NCBI RefSeq assembly: GCF_024172085.1 | Contig: NZ_JAMZDZ010000001.1 | Location: forward strand, 7,440,001 to 7,504,000 | Direction of reading: 5' to 3' | Source of the DNA: Hamadaea flava | GTDB taxonomy: Bacteria > Actinomycetota > Actinomycetes > Mycobacteriales > Micromonosporaceae | DNA length: 64,000 bases | Shown: one piece after another, positions 24,013 through 32,655 of the stretch | Layout of the letters: each line of letters opens with the position of its first letter | Position numbering within the stretch: position 1 is the stretch's first letter | Made by a program: the position numbers and the translations under genes | The notes under the pieces: generated by a model | The model's input: only the letters and a program-made list of their open reading frames with translations | Told to the model about the DNA's origin: nothing | Database searches by the model: none

Positions 24013-24062
24013 GATCAGCGGAAGTATCGCGGTGCTATAACCCCACGAAAGCTCCGCTGATC
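24013..24062. repeat. palindrome between convergent genes
   Basis: Arms GATCAGCGGA (24013-24022) and TCCGCTGATC (24053-24062), 30-nt loop. It lies between the stops of rnhA and the convergent pentapeptide gene, so it may terminate both. It resembles the longer GATC-containing palindromes at 30237 and 50302. Confidence 0.5.
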
Positions 24063-24071
24063 ACGGCGCGA

Positions 24072-24848
24072 TCATGCCGCCCAGTGGGCGGGGTGGTGCA
24101 GCGCGGCGGGCACTCGCGTACGGGAGTCGCCGCGAGCGGCGTCGAGCTGCGCCTGGGTGAGGTAGAGCGCCCCGGTCAGGTCGGCTCCGCGCAGGTCGGC
24201 GCCCCGGAAGTCGGCGCCGATGACGTCCGCCTCACGGAGGTCGGCCTGCCGCAGATCCGCCCCGACTAGCATCGCCCCGCGCAGTGAAGCTCGCCGGAGC
24301 GAAGCGCCCCGCAGCGACGCTCCGAAGAAGGACGCGCCCCGGTGGTCCGGCCCGGCCGGGCGGCGGCTCAACAAGCTGGCTTCGAGCAACAGCGGATTCG
24401 CCTCCGCGCGGAGAACGGAAGGGTCCACCGACGGGTCGAGCGACGCGGCCAGCTCGTCGATCTTGTCGTACATCGCGGTGAGCTGGGCGTACAGGGGCGC
24501 GGCGGCCGGCATGCTCCGTGCTTCGGCGAGGTAGTAGAGCAGCTCGTGCAGGTCCCGCATGATCGGGAACGCGGCCAGCATCCCGGGCTCGTCCCGCCAG
24601 CTTCGCCCGTCGAAGGCGGCGGTGATCCGCTGGCCCGCGCCGAAGCAGTCGAACACCGTGCAGCCGGGGAAGCCGGATTCCCGCAGCCGGGAGTGGATGC
24701 CGCAGCGGTGGTCGTCGCGCAGGTTCGGGCATGGTTTGCCCGCCGGCTTGGTGATCGCGAAGTCCGCCGACTTGGCGAAGGCGGGTGCGACACAGCAGAG
24801 CCCGACGCACGAGGCGCAGTCGGCGTGCAGAAGCTCCCGGAAAGTCAT
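24072..24848 (-). CDS. pentapeptide-repeat protein with Cys-rich N-terminus
   Basis: 258 residues. Residues 1-70 hold about seven cysteines (CASCVGLCC, CPNLRDDHRCGIH, GCTVFDCFG), a pattern like YkgJ-type metal-binding domains. Residues about 170-235 are pentapeptide repeats of the A(D/N)LxG type (GASLRGASLRRASLRGAMLV, then ADLRQADLREADVIGADFRG), which form a right-handed beta-helix. Roles of such proteins range from DNA mimicry to scaffolding; nothing here decides. It is convergent with rnhA. Confidence 0.8.
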   Translation of the reverse strand: MTFRELLHADCASCVGLCCVAPAFAKSADFAITKPAGKPCPNLRDDHRCGIHSRLRESGFPGCTVFDCFGAGQRITAAFDGRSWRDEPGMLAAFPIMRDLHELLYYLAEARSMPAAAPLYAQLTAMYDKIDELAASLDPSVDPSVLRAEANPLLLEASLLSRRPAGPDHRGASFFGASLRGASLRRASLRGAMLVGADLRQADLREADVIGADFRGADLRGADLTGALYLTQAQLDAARGDSRTRVPAALHHPAHWAA

Positions 24849-24884
24849 CCCGACCAGCGTACCGGCCCCTGATCATGGCCGGGC

Positions 24885-24890
24885 TAGGGT
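24885..24890 (+). promoter_or_regulatory. -10 element of the beta-mannosidase gene
   Basis: TAGGGT ends 6 nt before GTG 24897; predicted leaderless. Confidence 0.5.
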
Positions 24891-24896
24891 GGGGGC

Positions 24897-27275
24897 GTGA
24901 CTGCGCTGGACGGCCCCTGGACGTTGCACGGAGACGCACTCGACGGGCCGGTCCCGGCGACCGTTCCCGGGTGCGTGCATACCGATCTGCTCGCCGCCGG
25001 GCTCATCGACGATCCGTTCCTCGGCGAGAACGAGCCGAAGACCGCCTGGATCGGCCGCAGCGCTTGGGCGTACCAGCTGGATTTCGACTGGAGCGACGCC
25101 GGTGACCAGCGCGCGGACCTGGTGTGCGCGGGTCTGGACACGATCGCGAGCGTGACCCTCAACGGCGTCACGCTGGGTGACACCCGCAATATGCACCGGT
25201 CGTATCGGTTCGACGCGCGTGAGGCGCTGCGGGAGGGCCGCAACCGGCTGGAGGTGCGTTTCGCCGACGTCTACCAGTACACCGATGAGCTGCGTGAACA
25301 GCTCGGAGATCGGCCCAATTCGTATCCGGAGCCGTTCAACTTCGTCCGCAAGATGGCCTGCAACTTCGGTTGGGACTGGGGTCCGACGCTGGTCACCGCC
25401 GGTATCTGGCGGCCGATCGGGCTGGAGACGTGGTCGGTCGCGCGGCTGGCCGAGGTCCGCCCGCTTGTCACGCTGCGTGACGGTATCGGCCTCGTCGAGG
25501 TGCACGTCCGCGCCGAACGCGCGTCATCCGCGCCACTGACGCTGACCGCCGCGGTGGGCGAGCACCGCGCCGAGGTCCAGCTGATCGACTCCGATCAAGG
25601 ACTTGTACGCCTAGAGGTGCCGGACCCGGCCCGGTGGTGGCCCCGCGGCTACGGCGAGCCGACGCTGCACGACCTCACGGTGACGCTCACCGACGGTGAC
25701 CGGGAGCTGGAGGTCTGGCAGCGTCGCATCGGCTTCCGCGACCTCCGCCTGGACACCACGCCGGACGAATCGGGCAGCGCGTTCACGCTGGTCGTGAACG
25801 ATGTGCCCGTCTTCGTCCGGGGCGTCAACTGGATCCCGGAGGACGCGTTCATCACCCGTGTCGACCGTTCCCGGTACGCCGCCCGCCTGGCCGACGCGTG
25901 CGTGGCGAACGTCAACCTCATCCGGGTGTGGGGCGGCGGGATCTACGAATCGGAGGATTTCTACGACCTGTGCGACGAACTCGGTCTGCTGGTCGAGCAG
26001 GACTTCCTGTTCGCGTGCGCGGCGTACCCGGAGGAGCAGCCGCTGTGGAGCGAGGTCGAGGCGGAGGCCCGGGAGCAGGTCGCCCGGCTGACTCCGCATC
26101 CGAGTCTGGTGATGTGGGTCGGCAACAACGAGAACGTGTGGGGCTGGCGGGACTGGGGCTGGCAGGCTGATCTCGGCGACCGGACGTGGGGGAGCGGCTA
26201 CTACTTCGAGCTGCTGCCGTCGATCGTCGCCGAGCTGGATCCGACTCGGCCGTATTGGCCGGCCAGCCCGTACTCGGGCGGCCCGTTCACCGGGGCCGCC
26301 GATCGGCATCCCAACGATCCGGCGTACGGGTCGACGCATATCTGGGACGTGTGGAACACCCACGACTACACCCATTACCGGTCGTACAAGCCGCGGTTCG
26401 TGGCCGAGTTCGGCTTCCAGGCCCCCGCCGCGTATTCCACGTTGGACCGTGCGCAGGCGCTGGCCGGACCGGCGCTGACGGCGCACCAGAAGGCCGGCGG
26501 CGGCGACGGCAAGCTCCAGCGCGCCCTGGACGAGCACTTCGGCGACGTCCAAGGGTTCGACGACTGGCACTACCTGACCCAGGTGAACCAGGCGCGGGCG
26601 ATCCAGCTCGGCGTGGAATGGTTCCGGTCGCTGCGCCCGCACTGCATGGGAACCATCGTCTGGCAGCTCAACGACTGCTGGCCGGTGATCTCCTGGTCCG
26701 CCGTCGACGGCGACGGCCGGCGCAAACCCCTCTGGTACGCCCTCAGCCGGTCCTATGCCGATCGGCTGCTGACCTTCCAGCCGGACGGTCTGGTGGCGGT
26801 GAACGAGACGTCGTCGGAGTGGCCGCTGCGGCTGCCGGTACGCCGCATGTCGCTGGCGGGCGAGCAGCTCGCGACGGCCGATGTGGACCTCGTCGTGCCC
26901 GCCCGAGGCGCGGTGACGATCCCGCTCGCGGACTCGGTGGGCGAACCGGGTCCGGACGAGTGCCTGGTCGCGGGGAACGCCTGGTGGTTCTCCGGACGCG
27001 ACAAGGACCTGGCCTACCCGGCGGCCGCGTACGAGGCGACGGCGTCGCGGGTCGAGGACGACGTGCTCGTCACCGTGATCGCCGAGACGTTCCTGCGCGA
27101 CCTGTGCCTGTTCGCCGACCGGGTCCACCCGGCGGCCACCGTGGACGAACAGCTTGTCACGCTGCTGCCGGGGGACAGCTTCACCTTCCGGGTCAGCGGA
27201 CTGCCGCTGGACGCCGCGGTGGACGAGCTGACCGCGGCGCCGGTGTTGCGCTGCGTCAACGACCGGGTGGGCTGA
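24897..27275 (+). CDS. beta-mannosidase (glycoside hydrolase family 2)
   Basis: 792 residues from GTG 24897, without a signal peptide, so probably cytoplasmic. The sugar-binding jelly-roll domain opens with GPWTLHGDAL and ATVPGCVHTDLLAAGLI. The TIM-barrel has RGVNWIPEDAF, IRVWGGGIYE, the acid/base Glu in VGNNENVWGW (near residue 412) and the nucleophile Glu in FVAEFGFQ (near 503). The ATVPG and WGGG forms match beta-mannosidases rather than galactosidases or glucuronidases. It would release mannose from beta-manno-oligosaccharides. It stands alone, with no sugar transporter beside it. Confidence 0.9.
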   Translation: MTALDGPWTLHGDALDGPVPATVPGCVHTDLLAAGLIDDPFLGENEPKTAWIGRSAWAYQLDFDWSDAGDQRADLVCAGLDTIASVTLNGVTLGDTRNMHRSYRFDAREALREGRNRLEVRFADVYQYTDELREQLGDRPNSYPEPFNFVRKMACNFGWDWGPTLVTAGIWRPIGLETWSVARLAEVRPLVTLRDGIGLVEVHVRAERASSAPLTLTAAVGEHRAEVQLIDSDQGLVRLEVPDPARWWPRGYGEPTLHDLTVTLTDGDRELEVWQRRIGFRDLRLDTTPDESGSAFTLVVNDVPVFVRGVNWIPEDAFITRVDRSRYAARLADACVANVNLIRVWGGGIYESEDFYDLCDELGLLVEQDFLFACAAYPEEQPLWSEVEAEAREQVARLTPHPSLVMWVGNNENVWGWRDWGWQADLGDRTWGSGYYFELLPSIVAELDPTRPYWPASPYSGGPFTGAADRHPNDPAYGSTHIWDVWNTHDYTHYRSYKPRFVAEFGFQAPAAYSTLDRAQALAGPALTAHQKAGGGDGKLQRALDEHFGDVQGFDDWHYLTQVNQARAIQLGVEWFRSLRPHCMGTIVWQLNDCWPVISWSAVDGDGRRKPLWYALSRSYADRLLTFQPDGLVAVNETSSEWPLRLPVRRMSLAGEQLATADVDLVVPARGAVTIPLADSVGEPGPDECLVAGNAWWFSGRDKDLAYPAAAYEATASRVEDDVLVTVIAETFLRDLCLFADRVHPAATVDEQLVTLLPGDSFTFRVSGLPLDAAVDELTAAPVLRCVNDRVG

Positions 27276-27279
27276 CGCC

Positions 27280-28389
27280 TCAGGCGACCGCCTGCCACCA
27301 GCCGTCGACCGGCGGCGGAAGATCGACGTCCACCCGTTCCCCGGGCCGGGGCACCGCGAGGCGTACGCCCCGGGCCTTGGCCTCGCGCCAGACCCGGTCC
27401 ACCGGCTCGGACCAGTCGTGGAAGGCGAGGTTGAAGGTCGCCCAGTGGACGGGGATCATCAGCCCGCCCTGGACGTCGAGGTGGGCGGCCACGCCCTCCT
27501 CCGGGAACATGTGGATGTGCGGCCAGGCGTCGCCGTACGCCCCGATCTGGATCAGCGTCACGTCGAACGGGCCGAGCCGCTCGCCGATCTCGGCGTACCC
27601 GTCGAAGTAGCCGGAGTCGCCGGTGTAGAACACCTTGCGCTCGCCCACCTGGACCACCCAGGACGACCACAGCGTCCCGTCGCGTTTGAGCCCCCGGCCG
27701 GAGAAGTGCCGCGCCGCCGTGCACACCAGATGCACGCGGCCGATCTCGACGTCCTCGTTCCAGTCCAGCTCGATGATCCGGTCGGCCGGCACGCGCCAGG
27801 CCTCCAGATGCGCGCCGACGCCGAGCGGGACCACGAACGGCGCGTCCTGCGACCGCGTCAGCTCCTGCACGGTGGCCATGTCGAGGTGGTCGTAGTGGTC
27901 GTGCGAGATGAGGATCGCGTCCACCTGCGGCAGCATGTCCACGGCGATCGGCGTACGGTGCAGGCGCTTGGGCCCGACCTCCTGCGACGGCGAGCAGCGG
28001 TCGCTCCAGATCGGATCGATCAGCACCCGGGCGCCTTCGATCTCCACGAGCGTCGAGGCATGCCCGTACCAGGTGATGTGCAGCCCGGTCGCGTCGGCCG
28101 ACGGGGCGGCGTCGACGATCGGGATGTCGCGCTTGGGGCGGCGTACCTGGCCGCCGAAGAACGCGTCGTGCGCCAGCTTCGCCGTGTTCGACGGCATGGT
28201 CAGGGTCGGGATCGTGTTCTGGAACCGGCCGTCCCGCCACTGCGGCGACCGGCGTACGCGGTCGGCCCGCTCGCCCGAGACCCTGCCGCCCATCGCCCGG
28301 GGCACCTCCCGGCCGAACCAGGCGACCGCCGCCCCACCGGCCAAGGCGGCCAACCCGACGAGCCCCCAGCCCTTACGCGTACCACTCAT
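27280..28389 (-). CDS. metallo-beta-lactamase-fold hydrolase, NAPE-PLD-like
   Basis: 369 residues from ATG 28389. An N-terminal hydrophobic helix (GLVGLAALAGGAAVAWFG) suggests a membrane anchor. The metal site is HDHYDHLD, followed by downstream His/Asp residues (YTGDSGYFDG, HIHMFPEEGV, IPVHWATFNLAFHDW), closely resembling N-acylphosphatidylethanolamine phospholipase D-like proteins. A phospholipid or other lipid phosphodiester is a likely substrate. Its ATG overlaps the TGA of the enoyl-CoA hydratase gene, so it is translated after that gene in one transcript. Confidence 0.83.
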   Translation of the reverse strand: MSGTRKGWGLVGLAALAGGAAVAWFGREVPRAMGGRVSGERADRVRRSPQWRDGRFQNTIPTLTMPSNTAKLAHDAFFGGQVRRPKRDIPIVDAAPSADATGLHITWYGHASTLVEIEGARVLIDPIWSDRCSPSQEVGPKRLHRTPIAVDMLPQVDAILISHDHYDHLDMATVQELTRSQDAPFVVPLGVGAHLEAWRVPADRIIELDWNEDVEIGRVHLVCTAARHFSGRGLKRDGTLWSSWVVQVGERKVFYTGDSGYFDGYAEIGERLGPFDVTLIQIGAYGDAWPHIHMFPEEGVAAHLDVQGGLMIPVHWATFNLAFHDWSEPVDRVWREAKARGVRLAVPRPGERVDVDLPPPVDGWWQAVA

Positions 28390-29213
28390 GCCTCGACCCT
28401 ACCCAGGCTGGGCCAGGCGCAGTCGCGGAAGTCCGGGACTCGGCGCTCGCCGAACGCGGCGACGCCCTCGGCGTACTCGGGACTGTGATAGGAGGCGGCG
28501 TACAGCTCGCGGGTCCACGCGTCGTCGGACTCCTGCCCGGCCAGCACCCGGTCGATCAGCGCCTTCGCCCCGGCGACCGAGATCGGCGCCCGGCCGGCCA
28601 GCATCCTGGCCAGCGCGTACGCCCGGCGCCGCACGGCGTGCGGCGAGCACACCTCGTCGACCAGACCCATCCGCAGCGCCCGCTGGGCGTCCACCACTTC
28701 GCCCGTCATCAGCAGGAACCGGGCGGTGGCGTGGCCCACGGTGTGCACCAGGCGCGCCGTCGAGGCCAGCGGGTAGACGATGCCCAGCTTCGCCGGGGTG
28801 ATCCCGAACGACGCCCCGTCGGCGGCGACCCGCACGTCACAGGCGAGCGCCAGCTGACAGCCGCCGCCGACGCACCAGCCCTCGATCAACGCGACGACCG
28901 GTTTGGACAGCCCCGACACGGCCGCCTCGGCCCGCTGCACCACCTCGGTGTACGCCTGCGCGTCGGCCGGCTCCCGGCGTACGGTGGTGAACTCGTCGAT
29001 GTCCGCGCCGGTGGAGAACGGGCCGCCCGACGGGCCCCGGATCACCAGTACGCGTACCTCCGGGTCCTCCTCGACGGCTGCGGCCGCCTCGGGCAGCGCC
29101 GCCCACATCTGCAGGGTGAAGGCGTTGAGCCGGTCCGGCCGGTCCACGACCAGGGTCGCTACCGGCCCGTCGGCGCTCAGGCGCAACTGCGGCGGGAGCG
29201 CGGGAATCCTCAT
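28386..29213 (-). CDS. enoyl-CoA hydratase/isomerase family protein
   Basis: 275 residues. Crotonase-fold hallmarks: VDRPDRLNAFTLQMW at the start, the oxyanion-hole GPSGGPFSTGADIDEF, and IEGWCVGGGCQLALACDVRV with the second oxyanion Gly. A Glu at the expected catalytic place is not certain (FGITPAKLGIVYP), so hydratase activity is less sure than CoA-ester binding. It is the first gene of a two-gene unit with the NAPE-PLD-like hydrolase. Confidence 0.85.
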   Translation of the reverse strand: MRIPALPPQLRLSADGPVATLVVDRPDRLNAFTLQMWAALPEAAAAVEEDPEVRVLVIRGPSGGPFSTGADIDEFTTVRREPADAQAYTEVVQRAEAAVSGLSKPVVALIEGWCVGGGCQLALACDVRVAADGASFGITPAKLGIVYPLASTARLVHTVGHATARFLLMTGEVVDAQRALRMGLVDEVCSPHAVRRRAYALARMLAGRAPISVAGAKALIDRVLAGQESDDAWTRELYAASYHSPEYAEGVAAFGERRVPDFRDCAWPSLGRVEA

Positions 29214-29461
29214 GGGATCACGCTAGCGGACCGGGGTTGACCCGGCGCCGATCTTGATGGCATGCTGAGCCCCGATCGGCGTACGGGCCGGTCCCGAATT
29301 CTCCAAGGGAATGAAGTCCATGATCTCGGCGAGCCACAGCGGCCGCCGCGCGCACTTCGCCTGATTCGCTCAGGCGCGCGCCTTCATCTGCGGCGGTCCA
29401 ACGCTCTCTTAGCGCATTCACGCGCGCCCTTTTCCGCAGAGCTTTCTCATCAGATGAGGTC

Positions 29462-30229
29462 ATGAAGTTGATCATGGACATGAGCGTCCAGCGTTCCGTC
29501 GTCGCCCAGCTCTCCGCCCGGCCGCAGGTCGTCGAAGCGGGCCCGTTCGTCCTCGGCTGGGATCCCGCCAGCCCGAGCAAGTACATCAACTACGCCACCC
29601 CGGTCCCGGGCGCGGCGATCACGCCGGCCGACGTCGCCGCCCTGGTCGCGGCGTTCCGGGAGATCGACCGCATCCCGCGCCTGGAGTACGTGGTGAACAT
29701 CGCCCCGGACCTGGAGGGCCAACTCCTCGCCGCCGGGTTCACCGTGGAGGCCCGGCACGAGTACCTGGTCTGCACGCCGGACACGTTCGCCGACGTGCCC
29801 GACCCCGACGGCGTCGAGGTCACCGAACCCGACACCGACGCCGACTACTGGGGCATGATCACGGCCCAGGCCGCCGCCTTCGGGGACGCCTTCGAGGTCG
29901 GCCCGGCCGACATCGACCGCTCTCGGCGTACCAAAGAGCGGGGAGGCGTGGTCCGGATGGCCCGCAGCCGCCCCGACGGCCTGATCGTCGGCGGCGGCCA
30001 GGCGTCACCCCCGAGCGAGGGCGTGGCCGAGGTCGCGGGCATCGCCGTGACCGAGCCGTTCCGGCGACGGGGCATCGCCGGGGCGATCACCGCGGCGATC
30101 ACGCGCGAGGCTTTCGCGCGGGGCGTCGAGGGCGCGTGGCTGGAGGCGTCGGGCGACGACTCCTGGCGCGTCTACGAGCGCGTCGGCTTCGTCCCCACCG
30201 GCAAACGCCTCTACCTCGCCCTCGACTGA
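29462..30229 (+). CDS. GNAT family N-acetyltransferase
   Basis: 255 residues from ATG 29462; the Met at 29474 is an alternative start. The C-terminal GNAT domain has VAEVAGIAVTEPFRRRGIAG (motif A, RRRGIAGAI) and WRVYERVGFVPTGKRLYL. The N-terminal 110 residues form a second, degenerate GNAT-like half. The substrate is unknown. It is followed at once by a long palindrome. Confidence 0.78.
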   Translation: MKLIMDMSVQRSVVAQLSARPQVVEAGPFVLGWDPASPSKYINYATPVPGAAITPADVAALVAAFREIDRIPRLEYVVNIAPDLEGQLLAAGFTVEARHEYLVCTPDTFADVPDPDGVEVTEPDTDADYWGMITAQAAAFGDAFEVGPADIDRSRRTKERGGVVRMARSRPDGLIVGGGQASPPSEGVAEVAGIAVTEPFRRRGIAGAITAAITREAFARGVEGAWLEASGDDSWRVYERVGFVPTGKRLYLALD

Positions 30230-30236
30230 TTCGCGT

Positions 30237-30307
30237 GATCATTGCGTCACTCATGCTGTGTCCCGCGGCGAAATGTCCGTTCAAACAGCCTGGGTGACGC
30301 AATGATC
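30237..30307. repeat. long palindrome between convergent genes
   Basis: Perfect 14-bp arms GATCATTGCGTCAC (30237-30250) and GTGACGCAATGATC (30294-30307), 43-nt loop. It sits between the GNAT stop and the convergent PIG-L stop, so it may be a bidirectional terminator or an extragenic palindromic repeat. Confidence 0.6.
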
Positions 30308-30318
30308 TTGCACGGTGG

Positions 30319-31044
30319 CTAGAAGCGGAGGAGTTCGAAGGCGGTGGCGCGCCGGCCGCCGAAGGCCGGCGCGACCTGGTCGGCGAGGAACTCCAGGAAG
30401 CCGCGCGCCGAGGCCATCGGATGGTCGCCCAGCCCCGCCAGGTACGCCCGATGCGCCTCCAGCGACGCGACGGCCCGATCGAACGTGCCCGTGATGTCCA
30501 CCGCATGGGTCGGCTGAGGCGACCCCCCGACGGCGACATAGCGCACGCCGTTCCACGGCTGGAGACCTTCCTCGGCCAGTTCGGGGAAGATCCAGCGGTT
30601 CCCGGCGTCGGCCACCGCGTCCAGCACCGCCCGGCCGGTGTGCCGGTGGTCGGGGGTGTTCCAGCCACCGCCGGGCCAGCTGTCGTGATAGTTCCCGGTG
30701 ATCACCAGCTCCGGCTGGTGGCGGCGGATCGCGGCGGCCAGGTCCCGGCGCAGCGGCAACCCGTACTCGATGATCCCGTCGCGGTGGTCGAGGAACTCGA
30801 CGATCTCGACGCCCACCAGCTCGGCGCCGGCCCGTTCCTCGGCCTCGCGCAGGGGAGCGCACTCGGCGGGCGCGATCCCGTCGATGCCCGCCTCACCCCG
30901 GGTCACCATCAGATAGCGGACGTCCTTGCCGACGGCGGTCCACCGTGCGACCGCCCCGGCCGCGCCGTACTCCAGGTCGTCCGGGTGCGCCGCGATCGCC
31001 AGCGCCCGGGTCCAGTCCTCGGGCAGCGCCTCCAGTTGCTCCAC
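30319..31044 (-). CDS. PIG-L family deacetylase
   Basis: 241 residues from GTG 31044; TAGGCT (31051-31056) ends 6 nt before it, a leaderless arrangement. The zinc site AHPDD is at residues 18-22 with the distal PDHRHTGRAV near residue 135. This is the LmbE/PIG-L fold, shared by MshB and Mca of mycothiol metabolism and GlcNAc-PI deacetylases. The length is shorter than MshB (about 290-300 residues), so the substrate is left open. A later HP (DHPMASARGF) is also usual for the family. Confidence 0.85.
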   Translation of the reverse strand: MEQLEALPEDWTRALAIAAHPDDLEYGAAGAVARWTAVGKDVRYLMVTRGEAGIDGIAPAECAPLREAEERAGAELVGVEIVEFLDHRDGIIEYGLPLRRDLAAAIRRHQPELVITGNYHDSWPGGGWNTPDHRHTGRAVLDAVADAGNRWIFPELAEEGLQPWNGVRYVAVGGSPQPTHAVDITGTFDRAVASLEAHRAYLAGLGDHPMASARGFLEFLADQVAPAFGGRRATAFELLRF

Positions 31045-31115
31045 AAGGCGAGCCTAACGTGAGCTGTGCCACCGCGAAGTGAGGCGAGGCGGACCGGCCA
31101 GGCATTCTGGAAGGC

Positions 31116-31754
31116 GTGACCTTGGCCGCGGTGCTCTTCGACATGGACGGAACGCTCATCGACTCCGAGCAGCTCTGGGCGATCTCGCTCCAGCAGCTCG
31201 CGGGGGAGTACGGCGGGCAGCTGTCGGAGGACGCCCGGCTGCGCATGGTCGGCACCGACATGCCCACCTCGATGGGGATCTTCCACGCGGACCTCGGCCA
31301 GGAGCACCGCGATTACGCGTTCAGCGCCGAGCGCCTGGTCTCGCTGACCGGGGAGCTGTTCGCCCAGGGGCTGCCGTGGCGGCCGGGCGCGCTGGAACTC
31401 CTCACCGAGGTACGCGCGGCGGGCGTACCGGCGGCCCTGGTGACCTCGACCGAGCGGCGGCTGGTCAAGATCGCCCTGGACACGCTCGGCCCGTTCGACG
31501 TGATCGTCTGCGGTGACGAGGTCGGCAACTCCAAGCCGCACCCGGAGCCCTACCTGACGGCGGCCCGCCTGCTCGGCGTACCGATCGAGCGGTGCGTCGC
31601 CATCGAGGACTCCTCTTCCGGCGTACGCAGCGCGATCGCGGCCGGTGCGCGGGTGATCGGCGTACCGTGCGAGGTGGCGCTGCCCGGCGATCTCGGCGCG
31701 CACCTGCTGCCGACCCTGTCCGGTGTGGACCTGGCGTACCTGCGCGGCTTCTAG
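31116..31754 (+). CDS. HAD-superfamily phosphatase/phosphomutase-like protein
   Basis: 212 residues from GTG 31116. Motif I is VLFDMDGTLIDSE (nucleophile Asp9, DxD), motif II ALVTSTERR, and motif III/IV CGDEVGNSKPHPEPYL with AIEDSSSGVRSAIAAGA. This is subfamily I with the beta-phosphoglucomutase-like cap. The substrate is a small phosphorylated metabolite. Its stop shares CTAG with the stop of the convergent channel gene. Confidence 0.87.
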   Translation: MTLAAVLFDMDGTLIDSEQLWAISLQQLAGEYGGQLSEDARLRMVGTDMPTSMGIFHADLGQEHRDYAFSAERLVSLTGELFAQGLPWRPGALELLTEVRAAGVPAALVTSTERRLVKIALDTLGPFDVIVCGDEVGNSKPHPEPYLTAARLLGVPIERCVAIEDSSSGVRSAIAAGARVIGVPCEVALPGDLGAHLLPTLSGVDLAYLRGF

Positions 31755-32551
31755 ACCGGCTGCCGTTCGGTCAGCTCCGAGCGCAGCGCCCCCAGCTCGG
31801 CCCGCAGCTCGCGCAGCTCCGCCAGCACCGCCCGGTCCTGGGCGGGGATCGGCTTGGCCTCCTCTTCGGCCCGATGCTCGGCCTCCATCGCGCTGACCGC
31901 CACCGCGATGAACAGGTTGAGCACGGTGAACGCCGAGACCACCAGGAACCCGATGAAGAAGATCCAGGCGAGCGGCTGTTTGGCCATGACCTCGCGGGCG
32001 ACCTCGGACCAGCTGTCGCCGGTCATGATCTGGAACAGCGTGAAGATCGACTGGCCGAGCGAGCCGAACCACTCCGGCGCGGTGTGCGCGAACAGCTTGG
32101 TCGCCATCACGCCCGCGACGTAGAGCACCAGGACCAGCAGCCCGGCGATGGAGACCATGCCCGGCATCGCGGTCAGCAGCGCCGAGACGACGCGCCGCAT
32201 GCTCGGCACCACCGAGACCAGGCGGAGCACCCGCAGGATCCGCATCGCCCGCAGCACGGTGAACGCCGACGACGCCGGGGCCAGCGCGACCGAGACGATC
32301 GCGAGGTCGAACACGTTCCACGGATCGCGGAAGAAGCGCAGCCGGTGCACGAACAGGCGCAGTATCAGCTCGATCACGAAGATCGACAGTGCCGTCACGT
32401 CGATGACGTGCAGCTGAACGCCGTACCGGTCGTGCAGTGTGGACGAGGTCTCCAGGCCGAGGGTCGCCGCGTTCCCGAGGATGACGGCGGTGATGAAGTA
32501 CTGGAAGGCCCGGGACTCGACCAGCTGACGTGATCTCTCCCGCAAACTCAC
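31751..32551 (-). CDS. BacNav-like voltage-gated cation channel with variant selectivity filter
   Basis: 266 residues from GTG 32551, 6 nt after TATTTT (32558-32563, leaderless). Six membrane helices are visible. S4 has Arg about every third residue (VLRAMRILRVLRLVSVVPSMRR). The pore helix runs into FTLFQIMTGDSW, where bacterial sodium channels have TLESW. S6 ends in FTVLNLFIAVAVSAME. A C-terminal coiled coil (LAELRELRAELGALRSELTE) gives the four-helix tetramerisation bundle seen in BacNav. The pore Asp in place of Glu and the Gly before it could alter ion selectivity. Confidence 0.87.
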   Translation of the reverse strand: MSLRERSRQLVESRAFQYFITAVILGNAATLGLETSSTLHDRYGVQLHVIDVTALSIFVIELILRLFVHRLRFFRDPWNVFDLAIVSVALAPASSAFTVLRAMRILRVLRLVSVVPSMRRVVSALLTAMPGMVSIAGLLVLVLYVAGVMATKLFAHTAPEWFGSLGQSIFTLFQIMTGDSWSEVAREVMAKQPLAWIFFIGFLVVSAFTVLNLFIAVAVSAMEAEHRAEEEAKPIPAQDRAVLAELRELRAELGALRSELTERQPV

Positions 32552-32655
32552 TCGCGGAAAATACCAAACCGGTCCCCGGTGAGTCGTGATCAACACGTCA
32601 CCGGGGACCGGACCCTCCCGTGCAGAGGGGTCTACTGGGGACCTACTCGTACGCC

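Noticed and set aside
29262-29465. A 67-codon frame in the gap before the GNAT gene.
   Set aside because: No ribosome binding site, low-complexity basic sequence and no homologous motif; left unannotated.
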